The notes beneath the pieces are model-generated. The model ran no database searches and was not told the DNA's origin. It saw only the letters and a program-made list of their open reading frames with translations. A stretch of 58,749 bases of DNA from Cyclobacteriaceae bacterium (GTDB lineage: Bacteria; Bacteroidota; Bacteroidia; Cytophagales; Cyclobacteriaceae), in contig JAKISE010000008.1 of assembly GCA_021648745.1 (NCBI GenBank), forward strand, positions 1 through 58,749, read 5' to 3'. The translations under genes and the position numbers were made by a program. This document shows, in pieces, positions 17,601 to 25,800 of the stretch (position 1 is its first letter; every line of letters starts with the position of its first letter).

Positions 17601-18165
17601 AAACCACGGTTACAAAATCATGCATGCCACCCGGGGTATTCCCATCTGTACCTAAATACCAATTAAATGTACTGCTAAACGATGCATTAATATCTGCTTC
17701 GCCAGGCTCATTTAAATCATTACCTGCTATTTTTTCGGCTAGTGCCACATTATACCAGGTAGAATCGTTTGGGGCACCATCAAACCCTCTGTACAGTCCA
17801 CCTGTGCCTGCCGAGCCCAAAACACCAGAAGAGAGAGGTTCGTAAGTAGCATTAATATAGATAGTTACATCTGATTTTATTATGCTTGACCAAATATCTA
17901 CTGCAAATTGAAAGGCATCTTTTGCATCTTGCGCATCGTCAAAACCAATATAATTAACAACAATATTGGCAGTTGTAGCAGTAGCTGCTGCGGTTTTAGC
18001 ATTTTTAAAATTTTGCAAAAATTTAGCAGGTGGCGGAATATGAAAATCTGTATGCGTATAATCTGCCGGACAAACTATAACAGGGGGCTTATAACTCTTT
18101 TGTGAAAAAGAATTTATCGTACTAATAAAAGTAATAAGTAGTATTAAAGGTAAAATTCGATTCAT
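14689..18165 (-). CDS. Secreted multidomain zinc metalloprotease with PKD domains and a T9SS sorting domain
   Basis: 1158 residues. Residues 1-21 are a signal peptide. The zinc motif HEIGHGLGF (HExxHxxGx, metzincin-like) is near residue 190, and a Met-turn candidate (MMSFFAEMGW) follows about 120 residues later. Two PKD-like repeats occur (FSWDFGDGEFSNKKNPTHAY and MNWDFGANATPATG), with DUF/MAM-like beta sandwich stretches between. The last ~75 residues are a type IX secretion sorting domain (SISVYPNPTSENIYVDVS, ending REVRKIVIE). It is therefore probably exported through the outer membrane and attached or released at the surface. The DUF6438 gene is divergent only 19 bp away. The exact peptidase family is not certain. 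Confidence 0.85.
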   Translation of the reverse strand: MNRILPLILLITFISTINSFSQKSYKPPVIVCPADYTHTDFHIPPPAKFLQNFKNAKTAAATATTANIVVNYIGFDDAQDAKDAFQFAVDIWSSIIKSDVTIYINATYEPLSSGVLGSAGTGGLYRGFDGAPNDSTWYNVALAEKIAGNDLNEPGEADINASFSSTFNWYLGTDGNTPGGMHDFVTVVLHEIGHGLGFFALNSYDDANGEGRRNPGVFDRYIEDGSGVNIYDVPNNSTELGDFYTSNNLFVNSPLATTSNGGARPKIYAPSNYNGGSSISHWDENTYNGTVDALLTPQIGSGESVHDPGPNMMSFFAEMGWVHTYMKHQPDLIVDNLVDDILVSVQVYSDTTLAVEQPVLHYSFDDFATQTDQNMNDDGGGIYSFTIPNPGSFSILQYYISGVSDVLGRDYTSPSVSSARHKTIIQNLAPVTVPYSLADGGDFESASEFIQLPFKGNTNIWEQGVPTNKLNTPSSGTQVWKTDLDANLLKPNADFSTALISPKFNLSDTTADYNIKFDLSMDVAKDSAIAGLNVMYSVNGGVDWLGLGKANDGRGINWMNKSDEHLLFNNGNGWVLNNTEEAPQEVSYNLSEIIGNGESEVYFALVASVTNAYFDELYVFDGIMIDDFEITKTEPRAFFSVAGSSVNLPGDTIQFNYISKGAETFSWDFGDGEFSNKKNPTHAYQAGGIYDVSLSVTYPGGNHTHTKDSAISVVAFKGATYTLADGGDMESNFSDFLVENISGTPLERGNSSIAGKNGTASGNFAWVTGIDEEEYKNRSIAYLYTPMFDFSLLGNYELSFKANYQFEDGWDGFILEYSLDFGENWQQLNPVVEDGWYDKIGEDNPEQGWPAIPLFTGTTNGNFDTKSVDVSNFGGTDRVAFRFYFKTDYASVDVGMALDDFTLTGPSGPAIPNFSMAGNTGCEGQIITFANTSTGSISSMNWDFGANATPATGIGVGPFEVTYSGSGTSTVTLTVESSENGTQIESKIDAISIAPLHTPSYTTEAVSGNDAQLNLVATDGDVFQWLIDNDSIEGAMEQIYLAIESGNYSVSVSIDGCIVNTGNTNIITAINNDSFAKSISVYPNPTSENIYVDVSNDYKGIMNLKVYNVYGKQFYSSVEYKERVAFTKEIPAFNFNAGIYFVELHFGDKREVRKIVIE

Positions 18166-18184
18166 ATTATATTAAATTTGAAGT

Positions 18185-18649
18185 ATGAAGATAAAAAATC
18201 CATTAAAACTAGTTCTTTTTTTGGCAATTTTTGCAATTCAGTGCAAAAATACTCCGCAGAAATCTAGTTCTTTTATAGAGGAACAACTGTTTTATTTTAA
18301 AACTACGGAGTGCATGGGTACTTGTCCTGTATTTACTTTTACCGTATTTGCTAACGGAGCATGCTCCTACCAAGGTGTTGCAAATGTGGATAAGTTAGGC
18401 ACATACACTGGAGTTCTTACTTCTAACCAGTTAAAAGCATTTAAAGAGGGGTTATCGGCATCAGACTTTTTTAATATTGATATAAAAAACAATACTCAAA
18501 TAAAAGATTTACCTAGCAAATATTTGTACTATAAGGATGGGGATAAAGAAAAAACCATTATGTATTATCATCCTAAAAATAAAGAGGTTGACAGAGTAAT
18601 CGAATTAGCAGACAGGTTAATCAAAGATATTGAATGGTCGGGCAAGTAG
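18185..18649 (+). CDS. DUF6438 domain lipoprotein
   Basis: 154 residues. An N-terminal hydrophobic segment ends in AIFAIQC, a lipobox-like site. ECMGTCPVFTFTVFANG followed by YxGxxNV is the hallmark of DUF6438, a domain common in Bacteroidota with no known function. It starts 19 bp from the divergent metalloprotease, so any promoters must overlap the neighbouring coding sequences. Confidence 0.8.
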   Translation: MKIKNPLKLVLFLAIFAIQCKNTPQKSSSFIEEQLFYFKTTECMGTCPVFTFTVFANGACSYQGVANVDKLGTYTGVLTSNQLKAFKEGLSASDFFNIDIKNNTQIKDLPSKYLYYKDGDKEKTIMYYHPKNKEVDRVIELADRLIKDIEWSGK

Positions 18650-18691
18650 TCTTGATTATCCGTTATAGTAGGTTAGTAGAAAACACTAACT

Positions 18692-21637
18692 CTAGCCGTC
18701 AATAAAAAAGTTGTTCAACACCTCTGCAGGATGCCAAGCTCCCCCCCCCGTACCGTCTTTAATTTGATGCCTGCAACTCGTACCTGGAGCAACTATAATC
18801 CCATTTTTAAGGTTTCGTACGGCTGGAAACAAAACCAGTTCTCCAATATCCATTGATACCTCATAATGCTCTTTTTCATACCCAAAAGAGCCAGCCATAC
18901 CGCAACAGCCAGAAGGTATTAACTCAACTTTAGCCTCAGGAATAAGGTCTAACACTTTTTTTAATGGTGTTAAAGAAGATAATGCTTTTTGATGGCAATG
19001 ACCATGATATTTTATGATTTTATTTAAAGGCCTAAATTGCGCTGAAGTAACATTCCCTTTATCTATTTCACTGGCCAAAAATTCTTCGAATAAAAAACAA
19101 TTTTCGGAGAGCTCTTTAGCAGCAATTTGATTAGTTGCCAAATCAATATACTCATCTCTAAAAGAAAGAATAGCAGAAGGTTCAACCCCAATTAATGGGG
19201 TTTTCGAAGAAACCTCTCTTTTTAATACATCAATATTCTTATCAACCAACTTTTTTGCTTTACCAAGTAAGCCTTTCGAGAACAAAGCACGACCTGTATC
19301 ATTTATGGAAGCTAATTCAAGCTCATATCCTAATTTGGTCAATACGAATACAACAGATTTTCCAACCTCTAAATCATTATAATTGGTAAACTCATCTGCC
19401 AAAATAAGAGCCTTCCCTTTGAGATCAGTCATTGGGTTAACACCAAAATTTGTTTCTCTATTTTGATTAAACCAGGAGCTAAAAGTTTGTTTATTTAGCT
19501 CAGGCATACTGCGTTTTTCGGCAAACCCCACCAATCGCTTAAAGGGTTTGCTCAAAATTCCATTTGCAACCAAATTATATCCCCAAGGTGCAATCATGGC
19601 CAATTTGTTTAGGGTATTAAAGTTAGAAATTAATCTGGTTCGCAATGATATGCCTTTTCGTTCTTGGTATTGGTGTAAGAACTCAGCTCTAATTTTGGCA
19701 ATATCCACATTAGATGGGCACTCCGCTTTGCAGCCTTTACAAGCCAAACATAAATCGAACACTTCTTTAATTTCTTCACTTTCAAATGGATTCTGCTCTC
19801 CTCTTCCCCCAATTTCTCTAAAAATATTTGCCCTCGCCCTTGTAGTATGTTTTTCATTTCGGGTAACCATATAACTTGGGCACATAGTTCCACCTGTTAA
19901 TTCTGTTTTACGGCAATCGCCCGCCCCATTACATTGCTCTGCTGCCCTTACAATTCCTTCTGTTTCAGAAAAATCAAAAAGGGTGTCGTATATTGGTGTT
20001 TCTTGCCCTGGAATAAACCTCAACGAGCTATTCATAGGTAGGGTATCTACAATTTTGCCAGGATTAAAAATATTATGTGGGTCCCAGGAGCTTTTTACTC
20101 GTTTGAGGAGACCATAATTATCTTCCCCAATCATAAAAGGAATAAACTCGCCTCTCAATCGGCCATCACCATGCTCGCCACTTAAAGAGCCTTTGTATTT
20201 TTTAACCAGTACACTTACTTCTTTTAAAACTGTACGAAACAGTTTATTGCCTTCTTCTGTTTTTAAATCTAAAATAGGTCTTAGATGCAATTCTCCAGAA
20301 CCAGCATGGGCATAATGCACACAATTTAAATCGTACTTTTTAAGCAATTCATTTAACTCTAAAATATACTCAGGAAGGTCATCTACTTTAACTGCGGTAT
20401 CCTCAATTACGGGTACCGCTTTGAGGTCGCCCGACACGTTGGATAATAAGCCAAGGCCTGCTTTGCGAAGATTCCAAACCTTGGTTGCATCCTTATTCCA
20501 AACAATTGGAAAATGATAGCCCAAATTTTCTTTTTTTAGTTGCGCAATGAGAGCCTCTGCTTCTTTATTTACCTCCTCCTTTGTGTTCCTTCTTAATTCT
20601 ATTACTAATAGGGCTTTGGGGTCACCTTGTATAAAAAAGCGGTTAGGCTTTTGAGATACACTCGTTTTGGTTCGCTCTAAAATATGGTGATCCATTAACT
20701 CAACGGCACTGGGATTGTACTTGAGCGCTAACTGGGTTGCTTTTAGAGAATCATACACTGTATTAAAATGCCCGCAAACTAAGCCAACTTGGGCAGGAGG
20801 CAAATCAACCAGACCCATTTTTATTTCTGTAATAAAAGCCAAAGTGCCTTCTGACCCTGCAATTAGCTTACAAAAATTAAATGGTTTGTTGCCTTCATTA
20901 AACACTTCAGAATCCATCAACAAATCTAAGGCATAACCTGTGTTTCTTCTTGGTATCGCAGGGTCTGGGTAATGGGTAGTAATTAAGTTTTGATTGCTTT
21001 TCTCTCCCAAAATCGACTTTGCTTCTCTATAAATATCGCCTTCTACAGAGCCCTCAGGAAGGCTACATTTTTCTTCAAACTCTTTGGTAGATAAGCTAGA
21101 AAATACGGCTTCCTGCCCATCAGATAAAATGGCCTTAATTTCTAACAGGTGGTCGCGGGTACTGCCATAGATTACCGAATTTGAGCCACAACTATTATTG
21201 CCCACCATTCCACCAATCATTGCCCTATTAGCCGTTGAAGTTTCTGGGCCAAACATTAACTCATAAGGGTTTAGATGCATATTTAATTCATCCCTAATCA
21301 CCCCTGGCTGAACCCGAACCCATTTTTTTTCTTTACTTACCTCTAAAATTTGTGTAAATGTGCGAGAAACATCCACAATAATTACTCCCCCCACCACTTG
21401 GCCCGCCAAAGAAGTTCCAGCTGTTCTTGGAATGATGGACAACTCATTCTCTCTGGCAAAATGTATGATTATTTTAATGTCGTTAGTATTCTTTGGATAG
21501 CAAACGGCCAATGGAATTTGCCGATAAGAGGAGGCATCTGTTGCATACAGTCTGCGAGTGGTTTCATCCAAGAGTAGCTCCCCCCCTAATTTAGCTTTTA
21601 AAGCCTCTAAAAAATCATTACTTACCAATACTTCCAT
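18692..21637 (-). CDS. FAD-binding and Fe-S-binding oxidase (YdiJ/GlcD-GlpC-like fusion)
   Basis: 981 residues. An N-terminal FAD-binding PCMH domain (IIPRTAGTSLAGQVVGGVII near residue 80) and a GlcD-type C-terminal FAD-oxidase domain (SGEHGDGRLRGEF near 490) are followed by two 4Fe-4S motifs (the first around CRKTELTGGTMCP, the second CLACKGCKAECP) and a CCG domain (PSGCCGMAGSFGYE) close to the C-terminus. This fusion fits D-2-hydroxyacid dehydrogenases such as YdiJ or D-lactate dehydrogenase-like enzymes. The substrate is undecided (D-lactate, D-2-hydroxyglutarate or glycolate). The coding strand holds a G9 run at 18741-18749 and a G7 run at 21580-21586. It is convergent with the DUF6438 gene. 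Confidence 0.88.
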   Translation of the reverse strand: MEVLVSNDFLEALKAKLGGELLLDETTRRLYATDASSYRQIPLAVCYPKNTNDIKIIIHFARENELSIIPRTAGTSLAGQVVGGVIIVDVSRTFTQILEVSKEKKWVRVQPGVIRDELNMHLNPYELMFGPETSTANRAMIGGMVGNNSCGSNSVIYGSTRDHLLEIKAILSDGQEAVFSSLSTKEFEEKCSLPEGSVEGDIYREAKSILGEKSNQNLITTHYPDPAIPRRNTGYALDLLMDSEVFNEGNKPFNFCKLIAGSEGTLAFITEIKMGLVDLPPAQVGLVCGHFNTVYDSLKATQLALKYNPSAVELMDHHILERTKTSVSQKPNRFFIQGDPKALLVIELRRNTKEEVNKEAEALIAQLKKENLGYHFPIVWNKDATKVWNLRKAGLGLLSNVSGDLKAVPVIEDTAVKVDDLPEYILELNELLKKYDLNCVHYAHAGSGELHLRPILDLKTEEGNKLFRTVLKEVSVLVKKYKGSLSGEHGDGRLRGEFIPFMIGEDNYGLLKRVKSSWDPHNIFNPGKIVDTLPMNSSLRFIPGQETPIYDTLFDFSETEGIVRAAEQCNGAGDCRKTELTGGTMCPSYMVTRNEKHTTRARANIFREIGGRGEQNPFESEEIKEVFDLCLACKGCKAECPSNVDIAKIRAEFLHQYQERKGISLRTRLISNFNTLNKLAMIAPWGYNLVANGILSKPFKRLVGFAEKRSMPELNKQTFSSWFNQNRETNFGVNPMTDLKGKALILADEFTNYNDLEVGKSVVFVLTKLGYELELASINDTGRALFSKGLLGKAKKLVDKNIDVLKREVSSKTPLIGVEPSAILSFRDEYIDLATNQIAAKELSENCFLFEEFLASEIDKGNVTSAQFRPLNKIIKYHGHCHQKALSSLTPLKKVLDLIPEAKVELIPSGCCGMAGSFGYEKEHYEVSMDIGELVLFPAVRNLKNGIIVAPGTSCRHQIKDGTGGGAWHPAEVLNNFFIDG

Positions 21638-21775
21638 AATTGCATCAAAAATAGGTTTGTACTCGAATTAATGCCAATTATATTTGTTTATTTAGTGGTT
21701 TAAACTAAGCATTAATCTCATTCTTGCCTTCGTGAGTAGAAGGTGAAAACAAATATTAGTGAAAAGTAGCAGCAT

Positions 21776-22249
21776 ATGAGAATAAATAAACCAAGTCTAA
21801 TCTTTTTTTTACTAATAAGTGTGCTATTTTTTAACTCCTGTGCTGGACATAAATCTAAACGTAGTAGGACAGAAACCGTTATAAAAAAAGCCAGGTCCTA
21901 TACCGGCACACCCTATAAATGGGGAGGTACCACCCGATCAGGTATGGACTGCTCTGGTCTTCTACTAAATTCATTCAACGCCATTAACTATAAAATACCA
22001 AGGACCTCTGCTGAGCAGAGTAAAATAGGAAAAAAGGTAGCTAAAAGTGATATTAAACCTGGTGATTTAGTCTTTTTTGCGACAGGCAAGAAGAAGAGAA
22101 AGATTACGCATGTAGGGTTGGTAACTGAGGTACGAGGGAAAGATAATATCAAGTTTATCCATGCTTCTTCAAGTGTTGGAGTAACCGAAAGCAATTTGGC
22201 AAGCAATTATTATAAAAAGCGGTTTCGAATGGCTCGTAGAGTGCTGTAA
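21776..22249 (+). CDS. NlpC/P60 family cell-wall peptidase lipoprotein
   Basis: 157 residues. The signal peptide ends LFFNSC with the lipidated Cys at residue 22. The NlpC/P60 domain shows GTPYKWGGTTRSGMDCSGL with the catalytic Cys, HVGLV with the catalytic His and FIHASSSVGV with the third polar residue. Such enzymes cleave peptidoglycan stem peptides in the periplasm. It is monocistronic, with the MITE-like copy 2 starting 9 bp after its stop. Confidence 0.93.
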   Translation: MRINKPSLIFFLLISVLFFNSCAGHKSKRSRTETVIKKARSYTGTPYKWGGTTRSGMDCSGLLLNSFNAINYKIPRTSAEQSKIGKKVAKSDIKPGDLVFFATGKKKRKITHVGLVTEVRGKDNIKFIHASSSVGVTESNLASNYYKKRFRMARRVL

Positions 22250-22252
22250 TGT

Positions 22253-22425
22253 TTTAACCCGAATTATGCGATAGGGTTCGTGATGAGGCTTTAAGTCACA
22301 ATAAATCAGGCAGTTTGGATTCGAAAGCATAGCACCGCTATGGTGAGAACACAAACAAAGCAAAGCGACTGATTTGAAGTGAGTTAAAGGCTTAATAGAA
22401 ATTCTATTGCATATTTCGGGTTTAA
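22253..22425 (+). mobile_element. MITE-like element, copy 2, inverted relative to copy 1
   Basis: The 163-bp element (22258-22420) is a near-identical reverse-complement copy of the one at 11731-11892; visible differences are a few substitutions and short indels. It again carries TTTAA on both sides (22253-22257 and 22421-22425). It encodes no transposase; the element must move with a transposase supplied elsewhere, if it still moves. It lies between the NlpC gene and a 50-codon ORF on the minus strand, whose stop falls in the right TTTAA. Confidence 0.78.
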
Positions 22426-22574
22426 CCAAGAAAATTTCTAATCAACTCGATTACTCCTAATACTCCCAGTATAAATAACAACAGCGAGACCATTGGATTG
22501 GACTTTTTTTCATATCCAGAATCTCTGTCCCATTTACTAGACATAAAAGACTTTGTTCCCCTCCTAAATTTCAT
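22422..22574 (-). CDS. Possible small membrane protein, 50 residues
   Basis: The frame starts at the ATG at 22574 (MKFRRGTKSFMSSKWDRDSG) and has one hydrophobic helix (MVSLLLFILGVLGVIELI). The stop lies in the TTTAA target duplication of the MITE copy 2, so the natural end may have been longer or the same. A charged N-terminus and a single C-terminal helix are plausible for a small inner-membrane protein. No family is recognised. Confidence 0.4.
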   Translation of the reverse strand: MKFRRGTKSFMSSKWDRDSGYEKKSNPMVSLLLFILGVLGVIELIRNFLG

Positions 22575-22652
22575 TATTTAAAATTAAGAAAATTAGCTTT
22601 AAAATATTCTAAAAAAATAAAGATAGTGTGAAATGCCATAACTAAACTTTTC

Positions 22653-22660
22653 TATATTTG
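22653..22660 (+). promoter_or_regulatory. Promoter -7 element of tRNA-Ala
   Basis: TATATTTG is a perfect TAnnTTTG match, followed by CAGCCC, and ends 8 bp before the tRNA. The same box with GCAGYCC downstream occurs before tRNA-Arg and tRNA-Gly in this window. Confidence 0.65.
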
Positions 22661-22668
22661 CAGCCCTT

Positions 22669-22742
22669 GGGGGATTAGCTCAGTTGGCTAGAGTGCTTGA
22701 CTGGCAGTCAAGAGGTCACCGGTTCGAATCCGGTATTCTCCA
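22669..22742 (+). tRNA. tRNA-Ala (GGC anticodon)
   Basis: 74-nt cloverleaf. The acceptor pairs GGGGGAT with ATTCTCC and includes the G3:U70 pair, the alanine identity element. The anticodon stem is CTTGA/TCAAG with loop CTGGCAG, giving anticodon GGC. The T arm has GGTTCGAATCC. The discriminator is A and CCA is not encoded. Confidence 0.95.
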
Positions 22743-22745
22743 CTT

Positions 22746-22771
22746 AAGCCCTCATTTATGAGGGCTTTTTT
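22746..22771 (+). terminator. Terminator of tRNA-Ala
   Basis: AAGCCCTCAT and ATGAGGGCTT form a 10-bp stem with a two-base loop, followed by a T run, directly after the tRNA. Confidence 0.8.
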
Positions 22772-22802
22772 AATGCTTTATGTTTTCACTTAACTTTGCA
22801 GC

Positions 22803-23336
22803 ATGGGTCATATTATTTATAAAGAGTTTCATGGTTGTTTTGGTCATCGGGTTTGGAATCAAAACCTAGAAGAAAAATTTGCAGATTCAACTTCATGCAC
22901 TTGTAGGCATTTACACGGTCATAATTTTAAAACGGTAGTTTATCTAGAATCTAATAAACTCGTAAATGGTATGGTCACAGATTTTAAACACCTAGGTGCT
23001 TTTAAGAAATGGCTCGACCGTGTAATGGATCATAAAACTTTAATGGACATTAGCGATCCAATGATACCCACAATGTTGCCAAAGGCTAAAATTGAAGATG
23101 CTATTTTAGAATTAAAAGATAAGCTCTTTGCCACACCAGAAACTAAAAAAGAACTCACCGAGCTAGAATATGAACTTTATGCAGGAATTGTGTTTGTAAA
23201 CTTTGTTCCCACCGCAGAAAATATTAGCAAATGGATTTTTGAAGCTGTTAATACTCTTTTACCCCAAGGTGTAAGGTGTACTAAAGTGGAATTTTGGGAG
23301 ACTCAAAAGGCAGGTGCTGTTTATACCAATGAATAG
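22803..23336 (+). CDS. queD: 6-pyruvoyl-tetrahydropterin synthase/QueD family protein
   Basis: 177 residues. CRHLHGHNF matches the family motif CxxLHGH with the catalytic Cys and two zinc His. The third zinc His may be in GCFGHRVW near the N-terminus. MVTDFKHL and MDHKTLMD follow the usual order of the T-fold. QueD makes 6-carboxy-tetrahydropterin for queuosine; some relatives act in other pterin paths. It is longer than E. coli QueD (121 residues), mainly from an insert of ~45 residues after residue 100, as in other Bacteroidota. It stands alone, so the pathway cannot be confirmed from context. Confidence 0.82.
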   Translation: MGHIIYKEFHGCFGHRVWNQNLEEKFADSTSCTCRHLHGHNFKTVVYLESNKLVNGMVTDFKHLGAFKKWLDRVMDHKTLMDISDPMIPTMLPKAKIEDAILELKDKLFATPETKKELTELEYELYAGIVFVNFVPTAENISKWIFEAVNTLLPQGVRCTKVEFWETQKAGAVYTNE

Positions 23337-23365
23337 TTATTGGATATTAAGTTAAGAGCTATTGA

Positions 23366-24373
23366 CTAATTAATTGCTTTAATAATTTCAACCGTTTGCT
23401 CCAACATCTCTTCTGTGAAACCCAAATGCGTAACGAATCTAATTTGACTACCGCCAAAAGGGACACCTAACACTCCTTTTTCTTTTAACTGGTGTAGCCG
23501 TTTTTCTACATCATCCACCGAGAATATCACAATATTGGTATCTACAGGCATTACCTCTTCAACAAAAGAAGCTTGACTAAGAGCCTTTCCCAAAGCCCTT
23601 GCTCTTTGATGATCCTCTTTTAATCGCTCTACATTATTGTTCAATGCATACAAACCTGCTGCTGCCAAATATCCTGCTTGCCGCATACCACCTCCAAATA
23701 CTTTTCGTACCCTTCTTGCTTTTTTAATATGTGTTTTTGAGCCTAATAAAATTGAACCAATGGGTGCTCCCAACCCTTTAGATAGACAGATAGAAATTGT
23801 ATCGAACACTTCTCCATACTCGGCTGGAGTTTCTTCAGTTTCGGCCAACGCATTATACAATCGGGCACCATCTAAGTGGAGTGCTAAGCCTTTATCATCA
23901 CAAAGGCTTCTTATTTTTTTTATCTCTTCAAAATCATAGCAACTTCCTCCTCCTTTGTTCATGGTATTTTCCAAACTAACTAACCGACTTACCGGAGCGT
24001 GAACATCGTCTGGTTTAATTACCTCCTCTATTTGAGAAGCAGTAATCCTACCTCTATCGCCATCTAACAAGGCAGGAGATACCCCTGAGTTGGAGGCCAT
24101 TCCTCCTCCTTCGTACAAATAAACATGTGAATTTTTATCGCAAATAACTTCATCTTGAGGTTGTGTATGTACCCTAATCCCAATTTGATTAGCCATTGTG
24201 CCCGAAGGGCAAAAAACAGAGGCTTCCATTTCAAAAATAGAGGCCATTTTTTCTTCTAATAAATTCACTGTTGGGTCATCTCCAAACACATCATCACCCA
24301 CCTGTGCCACCATCATAGCTTCTAGCATTAACTTGGAGGGTTTTGTAAACGTGTCGCTGCGTAATTCTATCAT
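23366..24373 (-). CDS. ltaE: Low-specificity L-threonine aldolase
   Basis: 335 residues. PLP fold type I. The start MIELRSDTFTKPSKLMLEAM and GDDVFGDDPTVNLLEEKMA are characteristic. LHLDGARLYNA supplies the Asp that pairs with the cofactor, and ISICLSKGLGAPIGS holds the PLP-Lys. The enzyme splits threonine/allo-threonine into glycine and acetaldehyde. It is a single gene with a strong terminator directly upstream on the same strand, so it must have its own promoter near 24374-24418. Confidence 0.94.
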   Translation of the reverse strand: MIELRSDTFTKPSKLMLEAMMVAQVGDDVFGDDPTVNLLEEKMASIFEMEASVFCPSGTMANQIGIRVHTQPQDEVICDKNSHVYLYEGGGMASNSGVSPALLDGDRGRITASQIEEVIKPDDVHAPVSRLVSLENTMNKGGGSCYDFEEIKKIRSLCDDKGLALHLDGARLYNALAETEETPAEYGEVFDTISICLSKGLGAPIGSILLGSKTHIKKARRVRKVFGGGMRQAGYLAAAGLYALNNNVERLKEDHQRARALGKALSQASFVEEVMPVDTNIVIFSVDDVEKRLHQLKEKGVLGVPFGGSQIRFVTHLGFTEEMLEQTVEIIKAIN

Positions 24374-24418
24374 AGGTTAAAGATAGTTCAACCTAGATAT
24401 AATGCGATCTTTATTTAA

Positions 24419-24453
24419 GTTAAAAGGGGCATTCGACTATTGCCCCTTTTAAC
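24419..24453 (-). terminator. Rho-independent terminator after the ExbB-like gene
   Basis: A perfect 13-bp stem (GTTAAAAGGGGCA with TGCCCCTTTTAAC) and a nine-base loop start 4 bp after the stop of the 24457-24828 gene. Confidence 0.8.
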
Positions 24454-24456
24454 ATA

Positions 24457-24828
24457 TTATTCTTTCTTTAGTACTAAGTTTAAACCAAACCATATCAGGT
24501 ATGCTACTAAGAAAATGATCATTCCATAAATGCTAGTAATGGATGACACCTTTAAGCCACTGGCCAAAATTGCAGGAGAAATTGTACCGACTTCAGCGAT
24601 AAAACTAAAGGCTTGAAATAAACCGAGAAATTGACCAAGAAACCCCAATACTAATGCAAACAGACCAAGAGATTTTATCGAACTAATTTGACTACTAATT
24701 TTTTCCTTATCTCCCTCTTTAGAAAAGATAACAAGTGCATTTTTTATGGAAAGAATAAAAACCACTAAGAATACAATTGAAAGCATGCCCATAAACAATG
24801 CTCCACCTTCATTAAAATAAGTTAACAT
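24457..24828 (-). CDS. MotA/TolQ/ExbB-like membrane protein, short
   Basis: 123 residues with three hydrophobic segments, the last two separated by a short loop (GLFALVLGFLGQFLGLFQAF and IYGMIIFLVAYLIWFGLNLV). This resembles the channel half of ExbB/MotA proteins, and GLxxS-type sequence after the second helix fits. ExbB is usually about 220 residues and paired with ExbD; no ExbD/TolR partner is seen here. It is monocistronic with its own terminator. The exact role is unknown. Confidence 0.6.
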   Translation of the reverse strand: MLTYFNEGGALFMGMLSIVFLVVFILSIKNALVIFSKEGDKEKISSQISSIKSLGLFALVLGFLGQFLGLFQAFSFIAEVGTISPAILASGLKVSSITSIYGMIIFLVAYLIWFGLNLVLKKE

Positions 24829-24978
24829 AACATTTTTGTTTTTGTTGAAAATAATTTCTTCAAAAGTAGGATCGATTGCGGGGTAGAATCAAGGTAGAAT
24901 ACTAGTTAAAACCTGCATTTCATCGACAATTTATGCTTCCTAATTATTTTTAACCCAATTTAGGAACAAATTATACAT

Positions 24979-25734
24979 ATGAAGCCCATTAAACAGTTTC
25001 TCTTCTGGTTCATAACCGTCCTCATTTTGGTAATAGCTTTTGGTAGGCCTTATGGTGGTTACCCCATTTCATTTTATTTTGTGTCATTCTTATTACCTGT
25101 CATTATAGGTACATCTTATATATTTAATTCATATTTAGTACCCAAATACCTTCTCCAAAAGAAATATTTAAAATTCGCGCTCTATACTTTTTACACCATT
25201 ATTATTTCTTTGAATTTTGAGATGCTTGTAATTTTCTTAGCCTTTACCGTGCTAGCTAATTATGAATATGATAAAATGGTGCCAGCCGCCACCAATATTT
25301 TTGGCCTTGCCATTACTATGTATTTTATTGTGCTTATTAAAGCCTTTATGCTTTTAATTAAGACTTCGTTTGGGGAGCAAGAAAAAATTCAAACCTTAGA
25401 GGAAAAGCAAACCAATTTGCAAAAAGGCTATTTAGTGGTAAGAGCTGATCGGAAGAATGTAAAAATTCTTTTAGAAGAAATTTTATTTGTAGAAAGCCTT
25501 AGCGATTACGTAAAAATTGCAACCTCTTCAGGCAACCCCATTATCACCAAAGAAAAAATCAGCGGTTTAGAACAAAAACTAGCTTCTCCATTTATCCGAA
25601 TTCACCGTTCGTTCATTATTAATTCCGACAAAGTTGATTCGTTTTCTTCAGAAACTGTTGCAATAAATGGAAATGAATTACCTATTAGTAGAACTTATAA
25701 GAAAGAGGTTTTGGCAGTTTTGAAAAGAGGGTGA
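24979..25734 (+). CDS. Membrane-anchored LytTR DNA-binding regulator
   Basis: 251 residues. Four hydrophobic segments occupy residues 8-125. A short linker with coiled-coil character is followed by a LytTR domain (150-248) with LFVESLSDYVKIATSSGNPI and FIRIHRSFIINSDKV. There is no receiver domain, so the input is probably through the membrane part. Its targets are unknown. An 8-bp direct repeat GGTAGAAT (24882 and 24893, 11-bp period) lies upstream of its start. It is divergent from the ExbB-like gene. Confidence 0.86.
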   Translation: MKPIKQFLFWFITVLILVIAFGRPYGGYPISFYFVSFLLPVIIGTSYIFNSYLVPKYLLQKKYLKFALYTFYTIIISLNFEMLVIFLAFTVLANYEYDKMVPAATNIFGLAITMYFIVLIKAFMLLIKTSFGEQEKIQTLEEKQTNLQKGYLVVRADRKNVKILLEEILFVESLSDYVKIATSSGNPIITKEKISGLEQKLASPFIRIHRSFIINSDKVDSFSSETVAINGNELPISRTYKKEVLAVLKRG

Positions 25735-25758
25735 AAAAATACACTTTCACCCTCTTTT
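25723..25758 (+). terminator. Terminator overlapping the LytTR stop codon
   Basis: AAAAGAGGGTGAAA and TTTCACCCTCTTTT give a 14-bp stem with an eight-base loop. The 5' arm includes the last codons and TGA of the gene. Confidence 0.75.
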
Positions 25759-25800
25759 AATATTACTTAGATCCTAAAATAAATTAAGGACAACATTTGT

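Noticed and set aside
24882..24900. Direct repeat GGTAGAAT (two copies, 11-bp period) before the membrane LytTR gene
   Set aside because: Only two copies, and the period does not match LytTR sites; too weak for a feature.
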